Source of the DNA: an uncultured Collinsella sp.
Lineage (GTDB): Bacteria; Actinomycetota; Coriobacteriia; Coriobacteriales; Coriobacteriaceae
NCBI GenBank assembly: GCA_902476475.1
Contig: CABSDO010000010.1
Location: forward strand, 1-32,871
DNA length: 32,871 nucleotides
Direction: 5' to 3'
Shown here: positions 14,493 to 22,636 of the stretch, in pieces
Layout: every line of letters begins with the position of its first letter
Position numbering within the stretch: the first letter of the stretch is position 1
Notes under the pieces: generated by a model
Databases searched by the model: none
What the model saw: only the letters and a program-made list of their open reading frames with translations
Told to the model about the DNA's origin: nothing
Translations under genes and position numbers: made by a program

Positions 14493-15391
14493 TACAGCAC
14501 GCCTCCGATCATCAGCATCAGCTGCGCGGTGATGCAGCCGAAGATAAGCGAATCGCTACGATCGAGCATGCCGCCGTGGCCCGGGATAAGGTTACCGGAA
14601 TCCTTAACGCCCACACCGCGCTTGATGCGCGACTCGATAAGGTCGCCGATAACGCCCAAAATGGACACCACCACGCCGCACAGCAGCGCATAGGGCAGGC
14701 TGAGTTTGTAGAAGTGCGTCACCCACAGGATGAGCCAAATCAAAACCGAGCCCAGGATGCCACCGACAAACCCCTCCCAGCTCTTTTTGGGAGAGATCTT
14801 GGGAACCATCTTGTGCCTGCCGATACGGCTACCCACGATGTAGGCAAACGAATCGGAGACCCAAAGGGACGCGCAAACGCCCACCGAAAGCAGGGCGCCG
14901 GCAAAACCGGGCACGGCATCGCGCAGCAGCACGATAGCCGACAGCATAAAGCCGGTGTAGATGGGACCCATGAGCGTCACGGCCACATCAGAGATGCGGG
15001 TACGCGGCGACCAGACATACCAAATGCCCACAGCGAGCATCAGGGCAAAAAGCAGGGCATTCAGCAACATCGAATCGCCCAACGCCGACAGCGGAAAGAG
15101 TACGGCGGCAGCGATACCCATGCGCTCGTTAGCCATCTTGCCATCGAGCCTTGTCATACGGAAAAACTCATAGCAGCACAGACCGCTCATGACAGAAACA
15201 AAGATGGCCGTGGGCACGATACCCAAAACCAGGCACAGGATAAAGACAACGGCGTAGACGATACCGGCGGCGGCACGGGTAATAAAGCCCGCAAGCCACG
15301 AACCGGTGCCATTCTTCGCTGCGGGCGCTCCCGCAGCGACAGCCTTGCGCTCAGATGTCTTGGGAGCAGTTGCCTTGGGACGATCGGACAC
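14492..15391 (-). CDS. cdsA: Phosphatidate cytidylyltransferase (CDP-diglyceride synthase)
   Basis: Integral membrane enzyme making CDP-diacylglycerol from CTP and phosphatidate for phospholipid synthesis. 299 residues. The first 35 residues are hydrophilic and rich in Lys/Ala, then about eight membrane segments. The family signature is at the C-terminus: RIKRGVGVKDSGNLIPGHGG followed by MLDRSDS. The GTG start has GAGGAGG 7 nt upstream and lies 2 nt after the uppS stop. Confidence 0.95.
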   Translation of the reverse strand: MSDRPKATAPKTSERKAVAAGAPAAKNGTGSWLAGFITRAAAGIVYAVVFILCLVLGIVPTAIFVSVMSGLCCYEFFRMTRLDGKMANERMGIAAAVLFPLSALGDSMLLNALLFALMLAVGIWYVWSPRTRISDVAVTLMGPIYTGFMLSAIVLLRDAVPGFAGALLSVGVCASLWVSDSFAYIVGSRIGRHKMVPKISPKKSWEGFVGGILGSVLIWLILWVTHFYKLSLPYALLCGVVVSILGVIGDLIESRIKRGVGVKDSGNLIPGHGGMLDRSDSLIFGCITAQLMLMIGGVL

Positions 15392-15393
15392 GA

Positions 15394-16188
15394 TTAAGCC
15401 TCCTCGGTCTTGCTCAGACCACCAAACCTACGGTCACGGCCCTGATAGGCCAAAATGGCGTCGACAAGGCCCCAACGATCAAAGTCGGGCCAATAGGTAT
15501 CGGTGACGTAGAATTCGGAATAAGCCACCTGCCACAGCAGATAGTTCGAAAGGCGCAGCTCACCAGAAGTGCGAATCACAAGCTCAGGATCGGGAAGACC
15601 GGCGGTATAGAGGTGAGAAGCTACCATATCGTCATCAATTGCGCCAGGATCGATCTTACCGGCGGCAGCGTCGAGTGCGATCTGACGGACAGCGCGGGTA
15701 ATCTCGGCACGCGCGCCGTAGTTGACGGCAAGCGCCAGCGTCATACCGGTGTGATCGGCGCACTCGGCAAGACCGCGTTCAAAAACGTCGCGGGTCTTCT
15801 TGGGCAGCGCGGAAATATCACCCAAAAAGACAACACGCACGTTTTCGCGCTTCAGAAGCGGCAGCTCATCGATAAACGTCTTAGCAAACAGATGCATCAA
15901 GACGTTGACCTCATGCTGCGGGCGGTTCCAGTTTTCGGTAGAAAACGCATAGGCCGAAAGCACGTCGACGCCCAGACGCACGCAGGCGGTAATAATCTCA
16001 CGAAGGGAGACGATACCCGCCTTGTGGCCCTCGGTGCGTGCAAGACCGCGCGATGTGGCCCAACGACCGTTGCCGTCCATGATGCACGAGATATGGCGCG
16101 GAATGTTATTGAGGTCAAGGTCGGAAAAACCGACGCCCGCAGGGGCGTCGGCAAAGTACTCGACCAGTTTATGCTCGTCGTATTGCAC
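15394..16188 (-). CDS. uppS: Undecaprenyl diphosphate synthase (cis-prenyltransferase)
   Basis: Elongates farnesyl diphosphate with eight isopentenyl units to the C55 carrier lipid used for wall synthesis. 264 residues. Signature IMDGNGRWA (catalytic Asp38), AYAFSTENWNRP, and the C-terminal RTSGELRLSNYLLWQ. About 25 extra N-terminal residues precede the core. The GTG start sits 1 nt after the frr stop, with GGAG 7 nt upstream. It uses isoprenoid precursors from the pathway of the dxr and ispG genes downstream. Confidence 0.97.
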   Translation of the reverse strand: MQYDEHKLVEYFADAPAGVGFSDLDLNNIPRHISCIMDGNGRWATSRGLARTEGHKAGIVSLREIITACVRLGVDVLSAYAFSTENWNRPQHEVNVLMHLFAKTFIDELPLLKRENVRVVFLGDISALPKKTRDVFERGLAECADHTGMTLALAVNYGARAEITRAVRQIALDAAAGKIDPGAIDDDMVASHLYTAGLPDPELVIRTSGELRLSNYLLWQVAYSEFYVTDTYWPDFDRWGLVDAILAYQGRDRRFGGLSKTEEA

Positions 16189-16189
16189 C

Positions 16190-16726
16190 TTAGATCTCCA
16201 TGACCTCGGCTTCTTTTTCCTTCAGAAGCTCCTCGACCTTGGCGACATACTCATCGGTGTGCTTCTGGACCTTGGCCTGCTCGCGACGGACATCGTCCTC
16301 GGTGAGCTCCTCATCGCGCTCGAGCTTGTTGTTGAAGTCGCGGCGAATGTTACGGATAGACACCTTGGCCTGCTCGGCGTATTCGCGGCACTCCTTGACG
16401 AGCTCGCGACGGCGCTCCTCAGTGGGAGCCGGAAACGGCAGACGAACGACGGTGCCATCGGAGTTGGGGGTAATACCCAGATCGGAAGCGCCGATGGCCT
16501 TGACGATAGCATTGATGAGTGCCTTGTCCCACGGCTCGATGAGCAGCATGTGGGCCTCGGGAGTCTTGACGGCGGCAACCTGCGTGACCGGCGTGGGAAC
16601 ACCGTAATAATCGACGGTGATGCCGGACAGAATGTTGGCATTGGCGCGGCCGGTACGAACCTTGGAGAAGTTATGCTTGAGGGACTCGAGCGACTTGTCC
16701 ATATGGGCGGTGATGTTCTCTGCCAT
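16190..16726 (-). CDS. frr: Ribosome recycling factor
   Basis: Splits post-termination ribosomes together with EF-G. 178 residues, slightly shorter than the 185 of E. coli. The three-helix core segments are visible: SLESLKHNFSKVRTGRANAN near the start, LPFPAPTEERRRELVKECRE in the middle, and a Glu/Lys-rich final helix. The ATG has AGGAGG 7 nt upstream and lies 2 nt after the pyrH stop. Confidence 0.97.
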   Translation of the reverse strand: MAENITAHMDKSLESLKHNFSKVRTGRANANILSGITVDYYGVPTPVTQVAAVKTPEAHMLLIEPWDKALINAIVKAIGASDLGITPNSDGTVVRLPFPAPTEERRRELVKECREYAEQAKVSIRNIRRDFNNKLERDEELTEDDVRREQAKVQKHTDEYVAKVEELLKEKEAEVMEI

Positions 16727-16728
16727 GC

Positions 16729-17451
16729 TTAATCCTCCTGATAGACGAGCGTGCCGACGGGCTCACCCGAAAGCGCGCGCTTGACGGTGTCCTCGCCATC
16801 GATGTTGAGGACCAAAATCGGCATACGGTTATCCTGGCACAGAGCCGTAGCCGTGGAATCCATAACCTGCAGGCCGCGGACGAGCACCTCGTGATAGGTA
16901 ATCTTGTCAAAACGGACGGCATCGGCGCACTTGACGGGATCCTTGTCGTAGATGCCGTCAACCTTGGTGGCTTTAATCAGAATCTCGGCGCCGATCTCGC
17001 ACGCACGAAGAGCAGCGGCGGTGTCGGTCGTAAAGTACGGATTGCCCGAACCGGCGGCAAAAATAACGACGTTGCCCTTGGAAAGGTGGTTGATGGCGCG
17101 ACGGCGAATATAGGGCTCGCAGATCTCGTTCATCTGGATAGCGCTCATCACGCGGCAGGGAACATCGTTATGCTCGAAGGCATCCTGCAGGGCGAGCGCG
17201 TTCATAACGGTTGCCAGCATGCCCATGTAGTCGGCCTGAGCACGCTCCATGCCACCGGCAGCGCCGGCCATGCCGCGGAAAATATTGCCGCCGCCGACAA
17301 CGACGCCGACCTCATGGCCAACGGCGAGCAGCTCCTTGACCTGCTTGGCAAGATGGTCGGTAACCTTGGGGTCGATGCCATATTGGCCGTCGCCCATCAG
17401 TGCTTCGCCGGAAAGCTTAAGAAGCACGCGTTTATATCGGATGTCGGACAA
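16729..17451 (-). CDS. pyrH: UMP kinase
   Basis: Hexameric amino-acid-kinase-fold enzyme phosphorylating UMP to UDP, linking the pyr operon product to nucleotide pools. 240 residues. Motifs: KLSGEAL (12-18), VVVGGGNIFRG, FAAGSGNPYFTTDTAAALRA, ATKVDGIYDKDP. The start is TTG at 17451, supported by GGAGG 6 nt upstream; no ATG fits. It lies after the tsf terminator, with a small hairpin (GGCTCT-GATA-AGAGCC, 17492-17507) in between. No clear promoter is seen, so read-through from rpsB-tsf is possible. Confidence 0.96.
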   Translation of the reverse strand: MSDIRYKRVLLKLSGEALMGDGQYGIDPKVTDHLAKQVKELLAVGHEVGVVVGGGNIFRGMAGAAGGMERAQADYMGMLATVMNALALQDAFEHNDVPCRVMSAIQMNEICEPYIRRRAINHLSKGNVVIFAAGSGNPYFTTDTAAALRACEIGAEILIKATKVDGIYDKDPVKCADAVRFDKITYHEVLVRGLQVMDSTATALCQDNRMPILVLNIDGEDTVKRALSGEPVGTLVYQED

Positions 17452-17510
17452 AGCGATCCTCCTTTAATTCGACTCTCAATATGATATCAAAGGCTCTGAT
17501 AAGAGCCATG

Positions 17511-17545
17511 AAAAAGCAGGCTGTGAGTAAAACCCACAGCCTGCT
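17511..17545 (-). terminator. Intrinsic terminator of rpsB-tsf
   Basis: AGCAGGCTGTG and CACAGCCTGCT form a perfect 11-bp stem with a 9-nt loop, ending in a run of five T on the minus strand. It separates rpsB-tsf from pyrH onward. Confidence 0.9.
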
Positions 17546-17568
17546 CATTACCAGCTACAAGAGCTTAT

Positions 17569-18438
17569 TTACTCGCCACGGACCAGGCGGTCAAAGGCAA
17601 CGACGGTAATGGTGTCGCCGAGCTCCTTGGAGACCTGCTCAGCGTACTTCTTGATGGTGAGGGAGCTGTCCTTGATGAACTCCTGCTCGGTGAGCACGGA
17701 CTGCTTGTAGAACTTCTCCAGACGGCCGACAGCCATCTTCTCCTGGATAGCCTCGGGCTTGCCGGACTCGGCAGCCTGCGCCATGTAGATCTGCTTCTCG
17801 TGCTCGACGGTCTCGGCCGGAACCTGATCGCGGGTAGCGCAGATCGGGGCGACGGCAGCAACCTGAAGGGCAACGTCGTGAGCGAAGGTCTTGAAGGACT
17901 CAGCCTGAGCGGTCTCGGCCTTCTCGAAGGCGAACTCGACGAGGACGCCGATCTTACCACCCATGTGGATGTAAGAAGCGAGCGCGCCGTTCTCAGCCTT
18001 GCGGGCAGCGAAGCGGGAGATCTTCATGTTCTCGCCCATGATGTGAATCATCTCGGTGAGCTCGGAGGAAACGGTCTCCTCGCCCATCGGCTTCTCGAGC
18101 AAAGCGTCGACGTCAGCAGGCTCGGTGGTGGCGACAACCTCAGCGACCTTGGAAGCAAAGCCGGTGAACTTGGCGTTGGAGCCAACGAAGTCGGTCTCGC
18201 AGGAGAGCTCGAGCAGAGCGCCGGTCTTGCCATCCTCGGAGACGAACGCGGCGACAGCGCCCTCGTTGGTCTCACGGCCAGCCTTCTTGGCAGCCTTGGC
18301 AAGGCCGTTCTTACGCAGAACGTCTACAGCGGCGTCCATGTCGCCGTCAGCCTCGACGAGAGCCTTCTTGCACTCCATCATCGGGGAGTCGGTCATCTCG
18401 CGGAGCTGCTTGACCATAGCGGCGGTAATCTGGGCCAT
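17569..18438 (-). CDS. tsf: Translation elongation factor Ts
   Basis: Nucleotide exchange factor recycling EF-Tu-GDP. 289 residues. The N-terminal UBA-like domain ITAAMVKQLREMTDSPMMEC and the core motif LLELSCETDFV are clear; a second core repeat holds GKIGVLVEFAFE. The ATG at 18438 has AAAGGA 6 nt upstream; an in-frame TTG at 18453 just precedes that site. It is 45 nt after rpsB and precedes a strong terminator. Confidence 0.97.
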   Translation of the reverse strand: MAQITAAMVKQLREMTDSPMMECKKALVEADGDMDAAVDVLRKNGLAKAAKKAGRETNEGAVAAFVSEDGKTGALLELSCETDFVGSNAKFTGFASKVAEVVATTEPADVDALLEKPMGEETVSSELTEMIHIMGENMKISRFAARKAENGALASYIHMGGKIGVLVEFAFEKAETAQAESFKTFAHDVALQVAAVAPICATRDQVPAETVEHEKQIYMAQAAESGKPEAIQEKMAVGRLEKFYKQSVLTEQEFIKDSSLTIKKYAEQVSKELGDTITVVAFDRLVRGE

Positions 18439-18483
18439 TGTGGTTCCTTTCAAAGAGATGAAAAAGAATTAACTAAGACTGAT

Positions 18484-19212
18484 TTACTCGGCCTTGGGCT
18501 CAGCGGCCATCTCGGCCTCGGAGACCTGCTCCTTACCAGAGCCAGCGAGGCAGGCGTCAGCCATGAGCTCGCACATAAGGGTGACAGCGGAGATAGCGTC
18601 ATCGTTGCAGGGGATGCCGTACTCGACCTCGTCGGGATCGGAGTTGGTGTCGATCAGGGCGACGACGGGGATGTTCAGGCGCTGAGCCTCCTTGATGGCG
18701 TTCTCCTCGCGCTTGGTGTCGATGACGAAGAGAGCCTGGGGCAGACCCTTCATGTCGCGGGCGCCACCGAGGTTGGTCTGGAGCTTGGTGAGCTCCTTGC
18801 CGAGAACAGCCTGCTCCTTCTTGGGCAGAACAGCCATGCGACCGTCCTCGACCATAGCCTCGAGCTCCTCCATGCGGTTGATGCGGGAGCGGATGGTGAC
18901 GAAGTTGGTCAGCATACCGCCGAGCCAACGCTGGTTGATGTAAGGCATGTTGGCGCGCTCAGCAGCGTTCTTGACGGCCTCCTGAGCCTGCTTTTTGGTG
19001 CCAACGAACAGCACGTTGCCGCCCTTAGCGACGTTCTTGACGAAGGTGTAGGCCTGGTCGGCGTCGAGGATGGTCTGCTTGAGGTCGAGGATGTAGATGC
19101 CGTTGCGCTCACCGAAGATGAACGGCTTCATCTTGGGGTTCCAGCGACGGGTCTGGTGACCGAAGTGGCAGCCGGCCTCGAGCAGGGTGCGGATATTAAT
19201 CTTGGTAGCCAT
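18484..19212 (-). CDS. rpsB: 30S ribosomal protein S2
   Basis: Small-subunit protein, 242 residues. Signatures: LLEAGCHFGHQTRRWNPKMK near the N-terminus and PDEVEYGIPCNDDA, then a Glu/Ala-rich tail. The ATG has AGGAGG 6 nt upstream. It is first in a two-gene operon with tsf, behind a strong promoter and a structured leader of about 135 nt. Confidence 0.98.
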   Translation of the reverse strand: MATKINIRTLLEAGCHFGHQTRRWNPKMKPFIFGERNGIYILDLKQTILDADQAYTFVKNVAKGGNVLFVGTKKQAQEAVKNAAERANMPYINQRWLGGMLTNFVTIRSRINRMEELEAMVEDGRMAVLPKKEQAVLGKELTKLQTNLGGARDMKGLPQALFVIDTKREENAIKEAQRLNIPVVALIDTNSDPDEVEYGIPCNDDAISAVTLMCELMADACLAGSGKEQVSEAEMAAEPKAE

Positions 19213-19347
19213 GTTAAACCTCCTGTGGTTTGCCTCCGCGCGGGGTCATCCTCCAAAACCAACCCGGACATGTGCTACCAAAGCCCGGGCACCACGGTAT
19301 GAAGTAGCCGCGCGTGCGTGATAAAAACATGTTGCCGTGAAGCAACC
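19213..19347 (-). promoter_or_regulatory. Structured 5' leader of rpsB, candidate S2 autoregulatory element
   Basis: The leader has GTTGC-TTCACG-GCAAC with a T-rich tail near its start. A long-range stem, GCGCGG (19313-19308) with CCGCGC (19243-19238), encloses 64 nt with CTAC/GTAG and CCCGG/CCGGG pairings. It ends just before the SD. rpsB is autoregulated through its leader in several bacteria; here that role is inferred. Confidence 0.4.
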
Positions 19348-19353
19348 CGATGA

Positions 19354-19382
19354 ATGATAGCAGGAATGCTTCTTCCTGCCAA
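19354..19382 (-). promoter_or_regulatory. rpsB promoter
   Basis: TTGGCA (19382-19377), exactly 17 bp, then TATCAT (19359-19354) on the minus strand: a good housekeeping sigma promoter, as expected for a ribosomal protein operon. Confidence 0.75.
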
Positions 19383-19431
19383 CCCGCAATCAAAACCACA
19401 CACCTGAGTGCGGCGCGGGACGTCCCAGCCA

Positions 19432-20274
19432 CTATTCGCCGCGGGGATGGGCTTGAGCCACGGCACGTTTGAGCCGATCGGGCGTGAGATGCGTGTAGAT
19501 TTGCGTCGTGGACAGGCTCGCATGGCCCAGCAGCTCTTGAACCGAGCGCAGGTCCGCACCGCCCTCGAGCAAGTCGGTCGCAAAGGTATGGCGCATCGCA
19601 TGCGGGGCGATGTCGGCCGGAATGCCGGCGAGCGTCGCCAGCGTATGGAACCGCCGCCGGAGCATGGCGGCGCTCATGCGATTGCCGCGCGCCGATATAA
19701 GCAGCGGATGCGGCCCGGTAGCGAGGTCGCGGCGCTTTGCCTGAGCGAGCAACTCCGGCCTCCCCTCCTCAATATAGAGACGCGTCACCTCGAGCGCACG
19801 ACGATACAGAGGGACGATACGTTCTTTGCTCCCCTTGCCCCACAGGCGCAACGTGCGTTCGGACCAAGCGATAGACTCCACATTGAGTGCTGCGAGCTCA
19901 GAGATACGAGCACCCGAGGCATAGAGCAGCTCGAGCATCGCCGCATCGCGCAGTCCCGCGGGCGTCGAGTTATCAGGCGTCTTGAGCAGCGCCTCGACCT
20001 GCTGGGTCGTAAGGACGCCCGGCAGGTCACGCGGCAGCTTGGGCGATGCGATCGCCGAGACCGCATCGCCCTCGACAATCCCCTCGGCAGCCATCCAGCG
20101 ATAGAGAGATCGGATAGCCGACAGGTGCGCCGCAAGCGTTCGGGGAGCCACCTGCTCACGCGAAAGCTCGGCAAGATAGCGACGAATGGTGCGCACGTCG
20201 GCAGCGAAAGCATCGATATCCTCGCGCTCGCACCAGGCAGCAAAGCGCTCCAACCGCGAGCCATAGGCCGTCAC
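19432..20274 (-). CDS. xerC: Tyrosine recombinase, XerC/CodV-like
   Basis: Site-specific recombinase of the Xer group, which resolves chromosome dimers at dif. 280 residues from the GTG at 20274. The full catalytic set is visible: Arg123 (ASGARISEL), Lys150 (GKGSKER), His225/Arg228 (HAMRHTF), His251 (LLGHAS) and the nucleophile Tyr260 (TQIYTHL). The frame upstream of the GTG still reads like the Xer N-terminus (VDSFIAYIARVEGLSPNTVT), so the real protein is probably about 26 residues longer. No ATG/GTG/TTG exists there; see findings. Its place between trmFO and rpsB matches B. subtilis codV (xerC); XerD is the alternative label. Confidence 0.85.
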   Translation of the reverse strand: MTAYGSRLERFAAWCEREDIDAFAADVRTIRRYLAELSREQVAPRTLAAHLSAIRSLYRWMAAEGIVEGDAVSAIASPKLPRDLPGVLTTQQVEALLKTPDNSTPAGLRDAAMLELLYASGARISELAALNVESIAWSERTLRLWGKGSKERIVPLYRRALEVTRLYIEEGRPELLAQAKRRDLATGPHPLLISARGNRMSAAMLRRRFHTLATLAGIPADIAPHAMRHTFATDLLEGGADLRSVQELLGHASLSTTQIYTHLTPDRLKRAVAQAHPRGE

Positions 20275-20348
20275 CGTGTTGGGAGAAAGTCCCTCGACGC
20301 GTGCGATATAGGCGATAAACGAGTCGACGGTGTCGTACAGGTCAAAGG

Positions 20349-21686
20349 CTATGACCGGTCGCCTCCAAACAAGTCGGAACGCGCGGCCAAGTAGGCATCG
20401 AGGGCCTCGAGCGCACGGTCCGCATAGGCCTGGTAGCGGTCGCGCTTGCTGCGGCGCTTACCATCCTCGAGTGGCGGCACCAGGCCAAAGTTGACATGCA
20501 TGGGCTGATAGCCCACGGTGGCAGGATCGGTCGCATAGCCCACGAGCGCACCCAGGGCGCCCACGCGGGGCAACTCGACGCCCGCGGCACCGATAGCCTC
20601 GGCATAGGTGTTGAGTGCCGCGAGCAGACCGGTCGCCACGGCTTCCATGTACCCCTCGGTGCCGGTGATCTGACCGGCCAGGCGCACACCGGTACCGGGC
20701 ACGGCAAAGGTGCCATCGAGCACGTGCGGGGCGTCGACAAAGGTATTGCGGTGCATGACACCGTAGCGGAAGAACTCAGCGCTCTCCAGGCCCGGCACCA
20801 TATGGAAGACGCGCTTCTGCTCGCCAAAGGTCAAGTTGGTCTGGAAGCCCACCAGGTTATAGGCGGTCTTCTCCTTGTTTTCGGCACGCAGCTGAATCGC
20901 CGCCCAGGGGCGACGTCCGGTACGCGGGTCGGTGAGGCCGACGGGCTTCATGGCGCCAAAGCGAATGGCGTCCTTGCCGGTGCGCGCAACTTCCTCGGCA
21001 GGCTGGCAGGCCTGGAACAGATCGCCGCCCTCAAAGTCTTTGAGCACCACGCGGTCGGCCGTAGTAAGCGCCTCGATAAAGGCCTCGTACTCCTCCTTGT
21101 TGAGCGGAGCGTTGAGATAGTCGCCGCCCCCCTGCTCCTCGTAGCGCGACTGCGAGAACAGCACGTCCATATCGAGCGTGGAGGCATCAACGATCGGCGC
21201 CGCGGCATCGAAGAACGCAAGGGCGTCGCCACCGACGAGCTTCATGACCTCTTCGCTCAGCGCCGGTGAACACAGCGGGCCCGCGGCAATGACCACGTGA
21301 CCCTCGGGAATCTGCGTGACCTCGCCGTGCACGACCTCGATATTGGGACGGGCGGCAACCTCGGCCTCGACAAACTCGGAAAACTTGACGCGATCGACCG
21401 CCAAGGCGCCACCGGCGGGAACAGCCGCGCGATGGGCGCAGTCGAGCAGGACTGAACCCATGCGCTCAAGCTCGGCCTTCAGCAAACCAGCCGCGGAATC
21501 CGGACGGGTCGACTTAAACGAATTGGAGCAGACGAGCTCTGCCAGGTGATCGGTATGGTGAGCCGGGGAGCTCACCTGGGGGCGCATCTCGCACAGCTTT
21601 ACGGCAAACCCGCGGTCTGCCAGCTGGATCGCGCATTCCGAACCCGCCAGACCGCCACCGATAACCGTCACCTGATCGAACTGCAT
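20349..21686 (-). CDS. trmFO: Methylenetetrahydrofolate-tRNA-(uracil-5-)-methyltransferase
   Basis: FAD enzyme that makes m5U54 in the T-loop of tRNA using methylene-THF, the Gram-positive counterpart of TrmA. 445 residues. FAD motif TVIGGGLAGSECA near residue 7, then CEMRP, ELVCSNSFKS (conserved Cys) and NFGLVPPLE near the C-terminus are visible. The ATG at 21686 has AAAGGTG 7 nt upstream; a TTG at 21692 is less likely. It lies 14 nt after dprA. The 3' end overlaps the probable true start of xerC. Confidence 0.95.
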   Translation of the reverse strand: MQFDQVTVIGGGLAGSECAIQLADRGFAVKLCEMRPQVSSPAHHTDHLAELVCSNSFKSTRPDSAAGLLKAELERMGSVLLDCAHRAAVPAGGALAVDRVKFSEFVEAEVAARPNIEVVHGEVTQIPEGHVVIAAGPLCSPALSEEVMKLVGGDALAFFDAAAPIVDASTLDMDVLFSQSRYEEQGGGDYLNAPLNKEEYEAFIEALTTADRVVLKDFEGGDLFQACQPAEEVARTGKDAIRFGAMKPVGLTDPRTGRRPWAAIQLRAENKEKTAYNLVGFQTNLTFGEQKRVFHMVPGLESAEFFRYGVMHRNTFVDAPHVLDGTFAVPGTGVRLAGQITGTEGYMEAVATGLLAALNTYAEAIGAAGVELPRVGALGALVGYATDPATVGYQPMHVNFGLVPPLEDGKRRSKRDRYQAYADRALEALDAYLAARSDLFGGDRS

Positions 21687-21700
21687 CTGCAAACACCTTT

Positions 21701-22636
21701 CTAATTGACACGTTTTCCATTGTGACCGAAGGGCGTCTGGGCGTGAAGGGCAAACTTGGAGGGCGCATACCTTCCATCCATCATGCGCTCGATAAGGCCC
21801 TCGAGTTCAAGCGAACCCAAGAGTTTGAGTACGCCGACAGCATCGAGTGAGACGAGCGCCGCGATGTCGTCGACCTTGAGCGGAGAGGCGATGAGCGCAT
21901 GCATCACGGTCTGCTGTGTTGGATCCAGGTCGGCAATGCCGGGAGCCTCGGGGCGCGAGTAGCGCAGGGTACCGTAGATGCGTGAGATAGCCATCTCGAT
22001 AGATTCCTCGTCGATGATGCAGCAGGCACCGTTCGCAATGAGGTAATTCGTGCCACGCGACTCGGGCGATAGGATCGACCCCGGCACGGCAAGAAGTTCG
22101 CGCCCCAAATCCATAGCAGCCTCGGCTGTAGAAAACGTCCCGGAAGGCATACCCGCCTCGGATACAAAGAGGGCTTGCGACAGGGCCGCGATCACGCGAT
22201 TGCGGCGCGGAAAGGCAAACTTGCGCGGACCCATGCCCCACGGAGAGATCGACACGCCCGCGCCACCCGTATCGAGCGTGCGCGTAATAAGCCCGGCGCT
22301 CGAACGCGGATAGACCACGTCGGCACCCGTCCCCAGCACCACGACGTGTTTGCCGCCGGCGTTGACCGCAGCCCAACCCGAGGCCTGGTCACAACCGACC
22401 GCGCCGCCCGAAACTACCGTCACTCCCGCCTCGACCGCCACCTTTGCCGCAAGCTCTGCCACGGCAAGACCATACGGCGAGGCCTTGCGCGCGCCGATGA
22501 TGGAGAGCGCGGGCGACGAAAGCACCTCGGGGTTGCCGCGCACATAGAGCGTCTGGGGTACATCAGAAAGCTCCAAAACGGTCTCGGGATACAATGCATC
22601 ACCTGGATGCAGCTCAAAGGTCCCCTCGGCCATCAT
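21701..22636 (-). CDS. dprA: DNA processing protein DprA/Smf
   Basis: Binds incoming single-stranded DNA in natural transformation and loads RecA. 311 residues: a Rossmann core (SIIGARKASPYG; VPGSILSPESRGTNYLIANG) and a C-terminal winged helix (about residues 235-295). The N-terminal SAM domain of many DprA proteins is missing. The usual SG-x-A-x-GID-x-x-AH motif reads SGGAVGCDQASG here. The ATG pair at 22636/22633 has AAGGAGG 5 nt upstream and overlaps the comM stop by 4 nt. No other competence gene except comM is in the window. Confidence 0.92.
   Translation of the reverse strand: MMAEGTFELHPGDALYPETVLELSDVPQTLYVRGNPEVLSSPALSIIGARKASPYGLAVAELAAKVAVEAGVTVVSGGAVGCDQASGWAAVNAGGKHVVVLGTGADVVYPRSSAGLITRTLDTGGAGVSISPWGMGPRKFAFPRRNRVIAALSQALFVSEAGMPSGTFSTAEAAMDLGRELLAVPGSILSPESRGTNYLIANGACCIIDEESIEMAISRIYGTLRYSRPEAPGIADLDPTQQTVMHALIASPLKVDDIAALVSLDAVGVLKLLGSLELEGLIERMMDGRYAPSKFALHAQTPFGHNGKRVN

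Noticed and set aside
19417..19426. GGGACGTCCC palindrome just downstream of xerC as a regulatory site
   Set aside because: A 10-bp GC-rich palindrome is likely by chance here and has no partner sites; it is also too short to form a hairpin terminator.
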